A stretch of DNA of 64,000 nt from Selaginella tamariscina (GCA_003024785.1 PUQB01000273.1:728927-792926), one strand, 5' to 3'. Positions 33,265-47,060 are shown, counted from the first letter of the stretch. The notes: generated from the sequence alone by a model not told the origin. Translations and numbers: made by a program.

Positions 33265-34840
33265 TTATGATGTGCCCGCATTTCCGCACATAGAACTGAT
33301 GAAGCTCTTCAACTTGAGGTTCTCTTCGTGCAACTTCTGTACTTCATCTGCATCATCCGATGTTGGTGTTACTACCGTATTGAACTCACTAATCTTCTCA
33401 TTGATACTACGGACTTGCTCAACTAGTGTGTGTACTGTGTCCATAAGTACCTTGTTTTGATCGTACAATTGGCGTATGATATTCGACTGCTCCAAGTACT
33501 ACTTGTCGAGCGTGTTGCAACGGTCATGAAGCTGCTAATTGAAAGTAGCTTTTGCGTGTTGAAGTGCTATCTACTGCGTAATACCATCAAATACACTATG
33601 AAGATGAGAGAGCTAACCTTCAACAGTTGTATCATGTGGTGGGTCTTGTGGTGGGAGTCCGGGGGAAGCTGTCTAGTCACGAGTGCACTTCGAACTCCTC
33701 GAGATGTCGCACTCCTGTCGATCTAAAGCGTGATGACCCATCTATGTATCGGTGAATAGGGCTATTGCAGGTGCTGCTCTTATCGTAATTGTTGTTGTTC
33801 TTGGCAGATGGTCTAGGTGTCGGTTTTGCCGAATCCGGTTCTTGTCTTGAGTGCCGTACTGTTGACTCCCGTACATGCTGTGCTGGAGGTTCTACCTGGG
33901 GTGGTATTATATTATCCGATGGTGGCGACGGAACTATGGGAGACCCGTACTGTTGAATGGCACAGAATCCTCATACTCCATGGGTTGTGTGGAAGTCGGT
34001 TCTGTAGTCGTATTGTGGTCTGGTAGTACTGTGCCATCGCCCGTCGTATGTGGTACAGAAGTTGATGCTGTAGGCTTATTTTGCATTCTCCGCTGATCTC
34101 CTCGTGGTAATGGTCTCCGTTGCAATACTTGATCATCGCCTTCATCCTCGTCCAAAAACTGGATTACGATTTCGGGCTCCTTTGTCTACGGCTCCTCTAG
34201 CTTCTTCAATTGCGTATGTGGTCGCTTCTTTGTCTTAGTTGGTAGTGGCGCATCCAAATTATGGACGTCAAACACATTATCAGGATACTGATTCGTTAGA
34301 CCTAACCAAAAGCCTATCTGCGACGTGAGTACCGGTGTACCTGTGGGTGCTAAATCCGTATACATAATGTTGAGACTTGTGAGAATATGATGTAGCACTG
34401 GAAATATCGTTGTTTCCTTGTCCTTGCTTTTTGAGTTGTGCAGCGTGTTCAACTCCCGTAGTAGCCCTACTACGACTAGTTCCCCCCAATCTGGTCTCTG
34501 TCCCTACTCAGATTGGTGATAAACATACTCGATCTCCTTGTTGAATCCTGCTGGCGTCTTGCGGAAAGCAAAGGCAGTTGTAATAGCCTTAATACGTCCC
34601 TTGTGTGGTTTGCGGAGGATTGATGTTAGTGCTGCATTGGCTGTCTTCTGCTTTTGCCGAAACTTGTCCATATTATTGGTGTAATGATGAACATATGTGT
34701 GGACTTGAGGAATCAGATCATAAGAGATATCTGGTTCTGGAAATTAAAAAAGATCCCGAATGAGCTTACTTGTAAACACAAATGCTCCACCCTGTAGTTG
34801 TAAAGCCTTGTATTGTTGAAATAAAGGAAGAAAAAGAAGA
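33265..34840 (-). CDS. Extra ORF downstream of pol, function unknown (disrupted)
   Basis: Minus-strand pieces are FRQKQKTANAALTSILRKPH (about 34650), TIFPVLHHILTSLNIMYTDL (about 34400), TSQIGFWLGLTNQYP, then a Pro/Thr/Gln-rich middle. The C-terminal coiled coil is IIRQLYDQNKVLMDTVHTLV followed by EKISEFNTVV, ending before the polypurine tract. One or more stops interrupt it. The layout matches the longer extra ORF of the right-edge element: a globular start, a disordered middle and a coiled-coil end. Plant Athila/Tat-type elements carry extra ORFs in the same place. I recognise no domain. Confidence 0.5.
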
Positions 34841-35229
34841 AAGAGAAGAAAAATTCGAAGATGGGAATAAGGAAGAAACTAAGGAAGAATTTTGAAACCC
34901 TAATGAGTGCTGGCGGCGGCGAGTACCCTTAACTTATACTCCAGAATTTATGGTCTGTCAGTTTCTGCGCAGCTGTCCACGTGTCGAAATCAGATTGGTT
35001 GTGTGTGTAATTTCCTTGGTTTTCGATAGATTTGACAGGAAATATCTCATCATTGGATTTTGCATTCCTCGGACTTGTCGCTTTCTTGGATTCTGTCCTT
35101 CGCTCGTGTGAGTTATCCTGTCGATGTTTCGAGAAGATTCTGCTGACGTCGACTCTCCAGCTGGCCACATATTTTTCCTTGTCTTGTTCCGAGTTACGAT
35201 TTTGATCGTATTCCGTGTTAGTGTTTAAT

Positions 35230-36433
35230 ACAGATATTTCTGTGTCCGTCGTATCGTGCCGTTCGTATTCCGGGTCATTGTCAGATCTTCCTTGGCTTGT
35301 TAGTTGTATATTTCCGTATTCGATTTATATTCGTCGTAAGTATAACCCTGTTGTAGCATCCATCAATGTGACAGTGTTGTTATCTCGTATGTCGGTAATT
35401 ATATATGGTCCATGCCATTTGGACTTGAATTTATGACCAATCGGTCGAAGATTCCCTTGATAATGCCATACCATGTCTCCGACTCGGAATATGGGTCGTC
35501 GTTGTACTCGTCGTAATCGATCGTGCCATGCCTTAATACGTGTTTGTATAGCTTGTATATTAAAAACTGCTTGTTGCCGTTTTTCATCAAGTTTTTCAGT
35601 TGTAGTAGTCGTTGCTTAACTTGCTCTTTCCCCAATGCCGTATTCAAGTGACATCCGCAATGATGGTATGATATACTCTATAGGCGTAATAGCTTCCAAT
35701 CCGTATGTAAGTTGAAATGGAGTAAACTTTGTTGCCACTTTATACGTAGTACGGTATGCCCATAATGCTGATGGAAGTTTTTCATCCCAGTTTTTACGAT
35801 TAGTGTTTACTATCTTGGTTAGTACGGTCTTCAGTATTTTGTTAGTAGCCTCTGCTTGTCCGTTTCCTTGTGGATAATACGCAGTAGAGGTGTAATGTTT
35901 TACCAAATATTCGTTGCAAAGTACTTTGATGACGTTGTTGACGAAATGAGTTCCTTGATCACTGATAAGTTCCATTGGAGCGCCAAATCGTACTACGATA
36001 TTCTCGTAGATAAACTTAGCTACCCGTGTTGCGCGAAATCCCGTAATGCGATAGCCTCTGCCCATTTAGTAACATAATCCGTGAGTACCAATATATATTG
36101 ATTCCGCTTGCTACTTTTGGATCCCATAAAATCCATTCCCCATTTCATAAATGGAGCTAATGGTTCCGTTGGATGTAATGGTTGGACTTGATGATGTGGA
36201 GCTGGTTGGTGTTCATTGCACTTCAAACATTTTGACAATAGTCATAGCGTCCTTGAATAACGTGGGCCACCATAATCCAGACTGTAATATTTTTCGTGCG
36301 TTAATGTTCCTGCAAAATGTCCACCATGTTCTCCTGAATGAGCTTCCCGTAATACGGTCTGCACTTCCTCCATTGGTACACACCTCCTTAACACTTCATC
36401 TTTGCCTTTCTTATATAGTATACCTGACACCAT
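35230..36433 (-). pseudogene. Integrase of the 32.6-40.0-kb element (frameshifted)
   Basis: HHCC part: REAHSGEHGGHFAGTLTHEK and LKCNEHQPAPHH. Core: WGMDFMGSK, LVLTDYVTKWAEA, ELISDQGTHFVNNVIKVL and STAYYPQGNGQAEATNKIL. This gives the D, D and E of the DDE triad. The end (KWHGPYIITDI region, about 35400) is the SH3-like C-terminal part. It is split over at least three frames. Confidence 0.85.
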
Positions 36434-36443
36434 GCAGTATGGC

Positions 36444-37992
36444 TTACATCGTAATACGAGTTGTTTGCGTGTGCGTTGTTGCGTACTTGACCGGTGCTGT
36501 TCCAGTAGTTAAAAAATATTCAATATCTTGAAGATATCCTTCGTAATTTCCATGCTTTGGTGGTTGTTCCTGTTGTACCTGGAATAAGTTAGCATCTGGT
36601 AGTTCATCATTCACGCCAACACCTTCTTCTTCATTCGTAATACGACTTAGGAAATCTGCTTGTTGGTGTAATTTGCCTGGTTTGTGAATGATTTGAAAAT
36701 CGAACTCCTGTAATAATAAAAACCAGCGTACTAATCTTCCTTCTAGCTTAGTCTTGCTTAGCAAATGTGTCAAAGCTTGATGGTCAACAATGAACTTGAC
36801 TTTGTTTGCAAGCAAATAATGTCGAAATTTCTTTGCTGCATAAACCATTCCGAGAGCTTCCTTTTCCGTAGTCGTGTAATTTTCTTCTGAGGTGCTAACC
36901 GTCACTTGCGTAATATAATGGTCGATCTTTCCCATCCTCCTGGGTTTGCGTTAATATGCATCCGATAGCGTATGACGATGCGTCCACTTGTACATGAAAC
37001 TCCTGTTGCCAATTTGGACTCGCTAAAATAGGAGCCTTCATTAATGCCTGCTTTAGTGTATTGAAACTCTGTTCGCATTCCGCATCCCATTTGAATGGTT
37101 GTTTTCCTCAACAACATAGTTAATGGCTTCGCTATTGCTGCATAATTTTTGATAAACTTCGATGATATCCCATCTTCCCTAAAAGCCTCGTACTCCACTT
37201 ACGTCTTTAGGTGGTTGCATTGTTTGTATGACTTTGATTTTATCTTGATCCACCATTATTCCGTCCTTGCATATAATGTGTCCAAGCAAAATCCCTGATC
37301 TCACGGAAAACACGCACTTCTCCGGATTAAGAGCTATATTGTTCAATCGGCATTTCCCAAACACTTCGTTAAACAGTCCAGGTGTATATCTTGTGCTCCA
37401 TAAATACTGAAATCATCCAAGAAAACTTTCATAAACGTGGTCAAATAATCCCAATTGTTTCACTAACCAAACGTTGAAAGGTAAATGGTGCATTACATAG
37501 CCCAAAAGGCATCAGCGATACGCATATGTACCCCAAGGACTGATGAATGCCGTTTTCGGTTGATCCTCAGGATCTACTTGAACTTGGTTGTATCCTGAAA
37601 ATCCGTCCAGAAAAGAGTACATTTCATGTCCTGCTACTGTATCCAACAATTCTTCGTGAATGGTATTGGGTACGTATCTCGCTTCGTTACATCATTCAAC
37701 TTCTTATAATTGATGCAGATACGTAATTTGCCATTCTTCTTTGGGACTACGACTATTGGTGATAACCATTGCGGGTTTTCAATTGGATATATGAATCCAG
37801 CCTGTAATAACTTGTCCACTTCTTCCTCACTTTCGCTAAAAATGTTGGATTCATTCGATATGCTTGCTTGTTTCCTCGGAACTGCTGTGGTAATAGTTCT
37901 ATCTTATGAGTACAAATTGTAGGTGGAACTCCCTTAAGATCTTCGTAGCTCCATGCAAAAACATCTGCATTTTGACGTAGTACTGCTATCAA
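36444..37992 (-). pseudogene. Reverse transcriptase and RNase H of the same element (frameshifted)
   Basis: RT: NADVFAWSYEDLKGVPPTIC, IYPIENPQWLSPIVVVPKKN, GKLRICINYKKLND, and near 37420 FMKVFLDDFSIYG, with LDD in place of the usual Y/F-x-DD variants. Connection: CRLNNIALNPEKCVFSVRSG. RNase H: YTTTEKEALGMVYAAKKF, VKFIVDHQALTHLLSK and WFLLLQEFDFQIIHKPGK. Several frameshifts lie between the blocks. Confidence 0.85.
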
Positions 37993-38219
37993 CTGTCTTC
38001 GGTATTCCGGCTCGAGATCAACTGCTATTCGTACTTTTCGTGGTCCATATTCACTTGTTTTATTTCAACTTCTTCAGTCTTCTCATTCGTAGTAATTTCC
38101 AGTTTTTGTTGAGTACGTATCCTCTGTTCATTCTCCTCGAATTGTAACTGCTGCTGCACAGGTTGTTTAAACTTATCCATTAGTCCAAGAGTATTCATAT
38201 GTTTGTTGTTGATCACTAG

Positions 38220-38819
38220 TTATGTCTTCTCCATGTTTTCTTCTTCCGGCGTCATCTGGTATAAATCCGCTTGTGCTATCTCTATGAGGTCTGGATTACT
38301 TTCGAATAGGAGTTTTTCTTCCCTGTTCAAGCCGTAATGCCAGTCAAATCCTCCATTTGCAATGGTCAGTCGGTCTCCTATTGGTTTCTTCTGCTGCGTT
38401 CGAACAACCGCTTCTCGTCCACTCTTATAGAGTACCATTTCGTCATGCTCCCAATTATGTCGTACTTTTGCATCCCTTAACCATGGTCTTCCCAGCAATA
38501 TTTGGTATGGTTTACTAGTCTGCTCGATACGTAATACGACTAAAGATACCTTAAACTTGATTCCTGCAATTTCCATACACACAGATCTGATTATACCAAT
38601 GGGTCTTACTTTCCTCTGATCAGCCATCCGCACCAAGAAAGGCGCATTTTCAATAGGCCCAAGTCCCAATTGTTTGCAAGTCTGTTCTTCAATTATGTTG
38701 ACTCCTGAACCTCCATCAATAGGTATATTCTGAATATTGTTTTTACCAATTCGAGCCGTAATCATTGGCACCTCCTCATCCCAGTCCTTCTCGTCTGTAA
38801 GAAACTTTCGTGGTATCAC
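38220..38819 (-). CDS. Retropepsin-like protease domain of the same element
   Basis: An open frame of 199 codons. It contains IPIDGGSGVNIIEEQT, where the aspartic protease loop is DGGSG instead of the usual DTG/DSG, then APFLVRMADQRKVRPIGI and LLGRPWLRDAKV, the typical late motif. It links into RT downstream. The right-edge element has the same DGGSG loop, so this is a family trait and not decay. Confidence 0.8.
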   Translation of the reverse strand: MIPRKFLTDEKDWDEEVPMITARIGKNNIQNIPIDGGSGVNIIEEQTCKQLGLGPIENAPFLVRMADQRKVRPIGIIRSVCMEIAGIKFKVSLVVLRIEQTSKPYQILLGRPWLRDAKVRHNWEHDEMVLYKSGREAVVRTQQKKPIGDRLTIANGGFDWHYGLNREEKLLFESNPDLIEIAQADLYQMTPEEENMEKT

Positions 38820-38821
38820 TC

Positions 38822-40045
38822 CTACATGACTTGTATCGCCTTGAATATACTACTGACGTCCAAAGCATTTGTTATATGTGTTCGTAAAAATGGTGCTAAT
38901 GTCAGTAACTCCCTTATAGTTAATTGTACAGGTTGTTGCAGAATCACATCAACAATACGATCTCCAAGTGGTACTGTTGATGTTGATTGCTGTGAATCCG
39001 TGCCTATTTCATTAATTGTCGAGTCTTGATTTTCCCCTTGTTGCATTTTCTGAATTTGATCAGTTACTCGTTGCACTAGCCTTTTCTTTTTCCCAATTCT
39101 TGCGTATTGGTTCCTCTTTGCTTGGCTCCATTCGTACTTGCTTGGCTCGTGTTACCGCATACGTCTCAGTTGAGGGTAGTTCTGCATCTTGCTCCCATTT
39201 ACACTCGTAATTTTGTTCTTGATGCTCATTGGTAAGTCATCCTCTTGTTGAACTTCAATTCTCCGTGTCGCTGGTTCAGTGGATGATGTTCGGTATTAAA
39301 TTCACGTTGTGGACATTCTGGTGAATAATGTCCCCTCCCCACATGTGTAACAGCGAATATTGTTAAGTCGATTACATTCAGTAGAATAGTGTCCTTTTTC
39401 TCCACATCTAAAACATGTCACATTCGGATTCTGTCCTCGTAATGCTGGTGGAGGTGGTATTGGTGGTAATAACGGTGGTCTGACTGTGCCGGAGCTGGTA
39501 ACAAAGGTGTCCTATGCGTGGTACATCCGTATTATTACTTTGCTAGTAGAATGCTCTGGATTCACGGGGAAATCTCCTTCCATTTCATTTATGCGTTCCC
39601 CATTATACGATCTTTGTGGATAGTCGTATGAATTAGCATTCCGTGGTGGTGGATAATCGTATGAATTAGCATTTCGATTATTGTTCCATCTGGGTGGTGG
39701 TTGAAAATTGTCAGTACGTCCCATGTTCTGACATTGTTTCATTCATACCTATTCCTCCACACATCTGACACTTGGGTATCTTACATTTAGAAGCATTGCA
39801 TGTTGTACAGAATATTGCTTTAGTTCTTGATCGTATTTCACTATCCTTCCGGTATTGCCTTCTTGTTTCCCGTTCATCCTCATCTACATATTTTGGAGGT
39901 ATCACTACTTCAAGTTGTTCTGCTTCTTTAATTGCTTCAACTAAATCAGGCGTTTGATCAGTCGTACTTGAAGCTGTAAACTGTCTCGTAGTTCGTTCAT
40001 ATACCATTTCTTTGCCAGTTTATTGCTGATATCTCCGACCTCACA
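38822..40045 (-). pseudogene. C-terminal gag with two CCHC zinc knuckles (truncated)
   Basis: Reads ISNKLAKKWYMNELRDSL (about 39980-40030), TTDQTPDLVEAIKEAEQLEV, then CTTCNASKCKIPKCQMCGG. Near 39330-39415 are two zinc knuckles, CFRCGEKGHYSTEC and a frameshifted CYTCGE/GHYSPEC. The capsid N-terminus and start are lost at the 40045 junction. Frames shift several times. Confidence 0.75.
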
Positions 40046-42761
40046 ACGACATAAAGTATTACCAATTCAGGGAGATTCTTATAGCGGAAACTAAGTTTTG
40101 AAATTCGGTATTTTTAAATTTAGTGAGATAAAGAGTTAGGAATTATTGAATGGCATCTGGCATGATGTGCTCTTTACGGAATGAGTACAATGAAAGTGAC
40201 AATTAAAAAACATATTATCTAAAGGTCGTCGATTGAGGCACTAGAGATGGGTTGAATTTCCTGGTTTCCACATTAGTTTGTAAGAAAGGTATGTTAGCTT
40301 ATCTGGTTCTTGAACTGGTCAGTGTTATGAAAGAATACAAAGTCGGTTGCAAAAAGTGAATATTAGTGCTATTACACTGATTTGACCTGAATTTAATTCC
40401 CATTGGGAATGAAGTTATGTCAATGACACATTAAGTGGATGGGCTAATTTCAAGTTGGCATGACTTTGTTATATACATGTGTATAGCCATGCGCCTCTGT
40501 GATCGCCTCTAGCCAGATTGACATGTCTACAAAGAATAAAGTTTTGAGAGAAGTACTCTAGCATCGGAAAAGAGCTTGATTCTGATAAAGTCTCATACCT
40601 AGTCTGACGTAACTATATACCCTTATGTAAAGAGTAATGAAAAACACCGAGGGATGCAGAAATGTGCAGCTATACATGGAAATGTGGAACCATTGGGAAA
40701 TCAAAGAAACGAGAAGGCGTTTGTTTAAGCACTTGAGATGGACGTCAAAATGCTTGTTGTGTGCTAAGACGACATGGTCGTTAATAGTATTTGATATTAA
40801 GGAATAAAGCAAGCATTTATTTCTTGTTAACCAAGGGACCGGCAACAATACAAACTTTGCAGAAGTGCAAAAGGTCTCCAAGTGACTTCATGTCGCAGGT
40901 GGTGCCTCCTGCAGCTGGGTTTATAACTCAGTGAATGACGGTTCTAAAGTACTTGGCTTCGCATAATGCAAGGGGGTAATAAAATTTATGTAAACTTTTA
41001 GTTGACTTCGCATAGAGTGATATGTTAGTTTTGATTAATTTTTTCTAACATTTTTAGTCTTGGAGTTGGACATTGATGAGGACGTTGACATTTTCAAAGG
41101 CGGGGCGTGTGTCATAGTTTTTACTATGACTCCTCTTTACTTTGAACATTGACTATTGTTACCTACTGTACTATGTTGATAAGCCCTAGATGTAGTGAGA
41201 AATAGCCTCGCTTAGTGTACTTAGGTGTTTAGGGGTAGTCCGACCGGCTGTCCTTAGATATTGCAAGAAACTCTAAGTGAAGGTAGCACTTATCTTCTAG
41301 AAAACTCTTACCCTCGTTTTCCGTGTCCCAATTGGGTTAATGGTTAGTTCTGGTGAGTTCGGCATGTCTGATATGTTTAAAAATACCCCTAGATTTGACA
41401 AGTTAGGGTTTAGGGGTCGATGGATAACTCACCAAGTATATTCCCTCTGGGAATGAGATTCCGTGCCAACCCACTTAAGTAAATAGGAAAACAGGGGGGG
41501 GGGGGCTCTGTCACATAAATAAGGTATGTAGGAGTGAGGGTTCCTGGGTTCATGACTGAGCTCGTTACTCTTCTTCCGGTGCAAGCTCTAGCTTGTGTCG
41601 TCAAGGCATAACCCTCTATTGTGCCGCCCTAACTTCCAAATGACAGGGGTACGTCCCACCTTTGGGGTAGCACACCCTTAATGTTGACGAACCCATGCCT
41701 GGAAGGTCTTGTCGGAATGTATGTTCCAAGAGGTAGAGGTTAAGGCTTGTCTCCAGCCTCCTCCTCCATATCAAGCTAAGTGTAGCACTCACGGCCAAAC
41801 AAGGCACATCCGTGTCCTTGTCCAAGTGTGGGCGTGGGATCTTGTTTGACATGTTCACGTTACCTAGTTCCTGAGGGTTCACTAAGGGGTTCAGAGTTGG
41901 AATTTAGGAGCTGCATTTGTGGCACTTGAATCTAAGGGCTATGGCATGATAACCCAGATTGTGGATGGCAGTGTCACATGGAGAATGTGACACGGGCTAG
42001 AAATCACACGATACAATGCCCGAAGCACACCCTTTGGGGTCATGTCATGGTTGTCGCCAAGGGGTTGATATCTATTAAACATACATGCTTGTGTGCACTA
42101 GGGTGCTAAACCTGGGTATTGCTCAAGGGAAGTTAAGTCTCATAACTAGCTGAGCTTTGCTATGGGGGGTGTTCTCTTTAGAATCTAAGGTTGAACAACC
42201 TAACTCATTAGCAGAAGCCCTTTCATGAAGCACTCGCAAGGTCATGTACTTAAGGTTATTTAAACCTAGCCTAAGGAGTTTGCTTAGCAAAACACTCGTG
42301 TTTTGCCTACGGTTCACACTTCCTCACTAAGTATTAGCCCTAGGCTAGGGCTTGGCCACTCAACCCTTCGGAGTTAGTCGTGGTTCAGGGTATCCCTTGT
42401 CGCCTTAAAGGGTTGTACTCCCGAATGAGGGTGATTCCTCAAGGGGTAAGTGACAATGCCTTGCTCTGTCACAGGGGTATGTGTGAGACACATCTCCTTT
42501 GTGGGGTTAGGGCATGAGCCTATCTAGGTCTATTAGGATAGGATCCTAAAGTCCTACTTAGGTTATCCTCTAGGATTTAGGGGATGGTCATTCTAGGGGA
42601 CTTAGGATAGGACTCTAAATCTTCTGTTTAATTGGGCCTTTGAGTCAGACTCTTAAGGTTATCTTAGAAGACTTAGCGTTGCTCACATAAAATGATGATG
42701 CTGAATGGCCACTTGGCAGCCACGTGTTGCCACGTGTTGGCCCTTAGGTTAAAACTCTAAC
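40046..42761 (+). mobile_element. 3' end and long LTR of a second retroelement
   Basis: A purine-rich tract AAAGGCGGGGCGTG at about 41096-41109 is followed by TGTCATAGTTTTTACTATGA, the likely LTR start. The LTR would run 41110-42761 (end AACTCTAACA), about 1.65 kb. A diverged second copy of its first ~1.25 kb starts at 51385. The stretch 40046-41095 is internal non-coding sequence with no pol domain. It is joined to the truncated gag of the neighbour. An 11-G run lies near 41496. Confidence 0.6.
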
Positions 42762-42890
42762 ATACGAAAACACAAAAAACTCAGATATCCTTTGTATTCA
42801 AGGTCAAGATTTATATTTTTTCTTTATCTAACATACAAAAAAATAAAAAACTCAGATATCCTTTGTATCAAGGTCAAGGTTTATATATAT
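42762..42890 (+). repeat. Two ~65-bp tandem units
   Basis: CAAAAAACTCAGATATCCTT plus TGTATTCAAGGTCAAG is repeated with small changes directly after the long LTR. From 42891 to 43500 the DNA is AT-rich and shows no feature. Confidence 0.7.
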
Positions 42891-43643
42891 AAGAAAAAAT
42901 ATATTCTAACTATATTGGACTATCCTATATAAAGAATTTAGACACATTGTAAATATCTCTAAATATCTCTAGTAATTTCTAAAATATACCATGATTAACC
43001 TTCATAATTACTTACAAAAGCTTTATTTAATATTTTATAATAAATATGAACCATGGAAAATGTCAAATTAATGAATATGTGGTTATATATAAAAAACCAT
43101 TTGGAAAATCACGTACGGAAAATACTAAGTCTCTACAAACCATATAGTATGAAAAAAAAATCTCATTATGAAACCATATGATTTTAAAAACCTCATAAAG
43201 TTGAAGTGTTACAGCGGGTCGAGATTGAAATGTTATGGATGGCTAGGATTGTCTTTTCTATCTTCACTCAACCGTTAATATTGTAATTCTCTTTTTGAAA
43301 ATCTTAAAATCTAAGATAAACGCCTATTTACCATTGTTTGATCACTTTCATTAATTAAAATAAATATTAAATATGTATTTAAAGAAAAATATATACCAAA
43401 TCGTGTATATAGATAAAATGCACTAACCCAAAGGTCTTTTTAATTTAAATCCTTTAAATATATATAAATCATTACTTAATTAACTGTGATTAAGGGAGGG
43501 GTTATTAACCCTCTGCCTGAACTAAAGATGTCATGTGTGTGTGCTATGTACTACGGCTAAAATATATATAAAAATATACATGCTTCCGTGTATGTGTGTG
43601 TGGGTGTGGGTGTGGGTAGAGAGACAGAGATTCAACTGTGTTG

Positions 43644-46600
43644 TCAGGTGGGAAAAAGCTCCAAAAGGAACCTGTTTACATCACCATTCTTGCAATCAAA
43701 ACTTTGGAGTTTGTTCACAAGTGTCTGCCACAAATAATATATAATTAGTGGTTAAACTCTGTGTGTGTGTGTAGTATGAGGTATACACTCTCCGACCAAG
43801 TTATCTATATAGATATGTATCATATCTCAAGTACACAATTATGGATGTGTGTCACACCCAATATATAGATACATACTGATGAATTAACATACTCCGAAGG
43901 TATAATAAACGATATGTATAAGTAGCGATATAATAGTATGTACATAGCTATGTATGTGTCATATATATATTATATGTGTGTGTGTGTGTAGCAACTTAAG
44001 TATGAATTATATATATAGAATCTATATTACCTTGTATTCTTGATCTCGAGCAAGTATACGTGAGTTTTGAATACGTTGTATACTTCTTCCAAGCTTTATC
44101 GATTCCAATACCTCTGCTGCTCTAGTTAAGATTTCTAATGGCACCCCTGCAATTAAAAATATCAATTTAATACTTTATTTGCTTAAACATATCGAATATA
44201 CATACAAACTGTGTGTAGACGTGTGTGTGTGTGTGAGTAATTATGTGTGTAGATGTGTTGTATTATGTATGTGCATATATTAATAAACAAATACTTACCA
44301 GCAAGCTCAGCACAATGAAGGCCTACAGCGAAAAGGATTAGAAAAGTAATTATAAGAATGTATGTATACTGAACTATAGGTTGTATATAATTAATATTAT
44401 CAAATATTTTAACGTATAAATGTTTGTGCTGTCTATGATATACATATATGTATTAAGTGTATATATATTCTATATGCATAAAACATGTATATGTACACAT
44501 ATAAGATACATATTTCCTTACCGTAGCTTGGAGCCTGATAGCCGGGCACAAGTCTGCAAACAAATTCACAATGTTACACACACACACACAAGAATGTATT
44601 GAGTACCTGTATAGAAAAATAATATCGGCAAATGCATCTTCTTCTCGCTTAACCTTTGGCTGTAAAATGCTCATTGTGTAAAAGGCAATTTTCGGTGACT
44701 GTTAAAGGAAAATATGATTTGTCAGTTAATACATATTATACATATATCGTATGGTTATATACATATGTATGCTATAACATTACTTTTGGTAGAAAACACT
44801 CTTCAAAGAGTTCACTGAAGTGAGTGCAAGCTAACACCTATAAAAAAAAAAAAATTAGTTTAAATTTATACTTAGAAACTATATACCTTCGGTGTAGACT
44901 CAGAAGTGGCAAAGCAACGAAGTGTTGAACACAGGAGACCGATACCATCTGCAAAAACATATACATATTTAATCACATATACAGTATATGTGTGTGCGTA
45001 CGTGCGTGTGTGTTCATATCTAAGGATATGTATGTGTATATGTATAAAGAATAATTATTTACCTGCGGAAATAGTCCCACTTCCAAATTCATCAATCAAG
45101 CATAACGACCGCGAAGTTGCATATCTGTATACACATATTCAGGTGCATATATACATATATACCCATCATACATATGTATATGGTCGTGTCTTATATGTAA
45201 ATGATACAATTGGTATATTTAGTGTTAAAAACGAGTCTAAAACTTCACACACGCACACACACACAAACATACATACATACAAGCACGTATGCATATATTA
45301 TATCTATATATGCATATAGATCTAATATATATAAGCTTGGAGAGAGAGAGAGAGAGAGAGACCTCAGCATGACGGCGATGCGGTGAAGGTCAGTCATAAA
45401 AGTTGACTGAGGAATCTTTCCAGATTTCTTCGAGGGCAAGCTTGAAAATATTCTGTCAATTGCCCCCACGAGTGCCTCGTCTGCCGGAACGAAACTTCCT
45501 ATATGTGAAAGAAACACTATAAGAGCAACCTGCAAAAACAATGTTATACACATATTCTTGGACGTCTATACAGATACGTAAACACATATGCGCACACATA
45601 GAGACTGAGTCTACCTGCTTGATGTAAATGCTTTTTCCTGAGTAGTTAGGACCAGTGACAACACATATTTGTCCTGAAACAACAACAGAATTAACACACA
45701 ACACTTATGTCCAAGTATTTATATTTGCAATTTCAATATATAGATAGATAGGTAGATAGATAGATATAGATATAGATAGACACACACACACACACACACA
45801 CACACATTGGTATCCCTGGACGTGTGGTTATGGGATGTGTGTGTGTGTGTGCGCGCGTACGCAAGTTTTACCTTCGCCTAACATCCGTGTGTCGTTTGGA
45901 ACAAATGTATCAACAGTTAATTCCTGCAGTGCATGCCTGTAAAAGAATCTCACATGACATATAATATAATGTGTATACATACACACATACATACGTGTGT
46001 GTGTTTACCTTCCATTCTTGATGATTAAAATATTGTCCTCTACTAATTGAGGCCTGCTGTAATTGTATTCAGCTGCGCTCATTGCAAACGAAACAAGACT
46101 GGATTTTAAAGCATAACAATTAGCAATTTATCTGTGCAACACACACACACATTAAGGAGAGTTATAAGTATATATGGATATATATGAATTATATGTAAAT
46201 ATATATATAGATCAATCACACACACACCAGTCGAGTTCTGCAGTTAAATCTGCTGAGCCTTTAAGCACTGTTTCATATTTCTGTAGTTGCGACTCTAGCT
46301 CCTTTATAACAGCGCGTTCCATGTCTACAAACGGCACATGTGCAGTACGCACGCACACAAAACAGATGTACGTAAATGTGTGTATAAACAAGACATGCAT
46401 TTTAATTAAAAAATTAAAATATACCGAGAATCTTGTAATAGATATCTCCCAGCACGTTGTCCAGCTCCCTGGTTCTATCTGAATGGTAAAAATACTCTTC
46501 TTCACTGCCAGTACCGCTTTTAAACTGCATATATGTCATGCTAATATACGTGCATAACACGTGTAGATAATAATGGAGATAATGTAATGTATGAGTTATA

Positions 46601-47007
46601 ATACGTACCGCAAGTTGGTAATCTGGAACGCTTCGTAAAGCCTCTGGTTTTAGCTCGTCGGCAAAGCACATTAAATACCCTAACAAGAGAGTTTAATCAG
46701 CACATGCACACTTATGCATGTATATAATACAACGCACGTAGCTTACCAACTTGAGGAATATAAACTATTGACCCTCGTTTCTGCCTTGGTAACTTCTTCA
46801 TCTCGGACAAGGCAATCTGGTGCAGCAAAATGAGAAAAAGTTAAAACACACACGCACGCAGAGAGAGAGAGAGAGGGAGATTACCTGGTCCAAGAATTCA
46901 GGAAGGCCTTCGTATATGGTCTTCAGTTCATCTAGCTGGAGAAACAAGAGTTAAATATGTAACTTATCAATATATAGAGCTTATAGCATATATAATTATT
47001 ATAGTAT

Positions 47008-47060
<53 letters not shown>

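Larger units (their letters stand above)
32617..40045 (-). mobile_element. Ty3/gypsy LTR retrotransposon, 5' end missing
   Basis: On the minus strand the order is truncated gag, protease, RT, RNase H, integrase, spacer, extra ORF, polypurine tract, 3' LTR. No 5' LTR exists: similarity to gag ends near 40045 and unrelated retroelement sequence follows. The core domains show frameshifts, so it is dead. No chromodomain is visible after the integrase. It is inserted directly at the edge of the giant palindrome. Confidence 0.85.

Noticed and set aside
41485..41510. Run of eleven G inside the long LTR
   Set aside because: A simple homopolymer; the second LTR copy has interrupted G-rich sequence there (GGGGTGGAGGGTGGGGGC), so no conserved function is implied.
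46228..46482. Plus-strand open frames opposite MSH5 exons
   Set aside because: They are antisense shadows of well-supported minus-strand exons.
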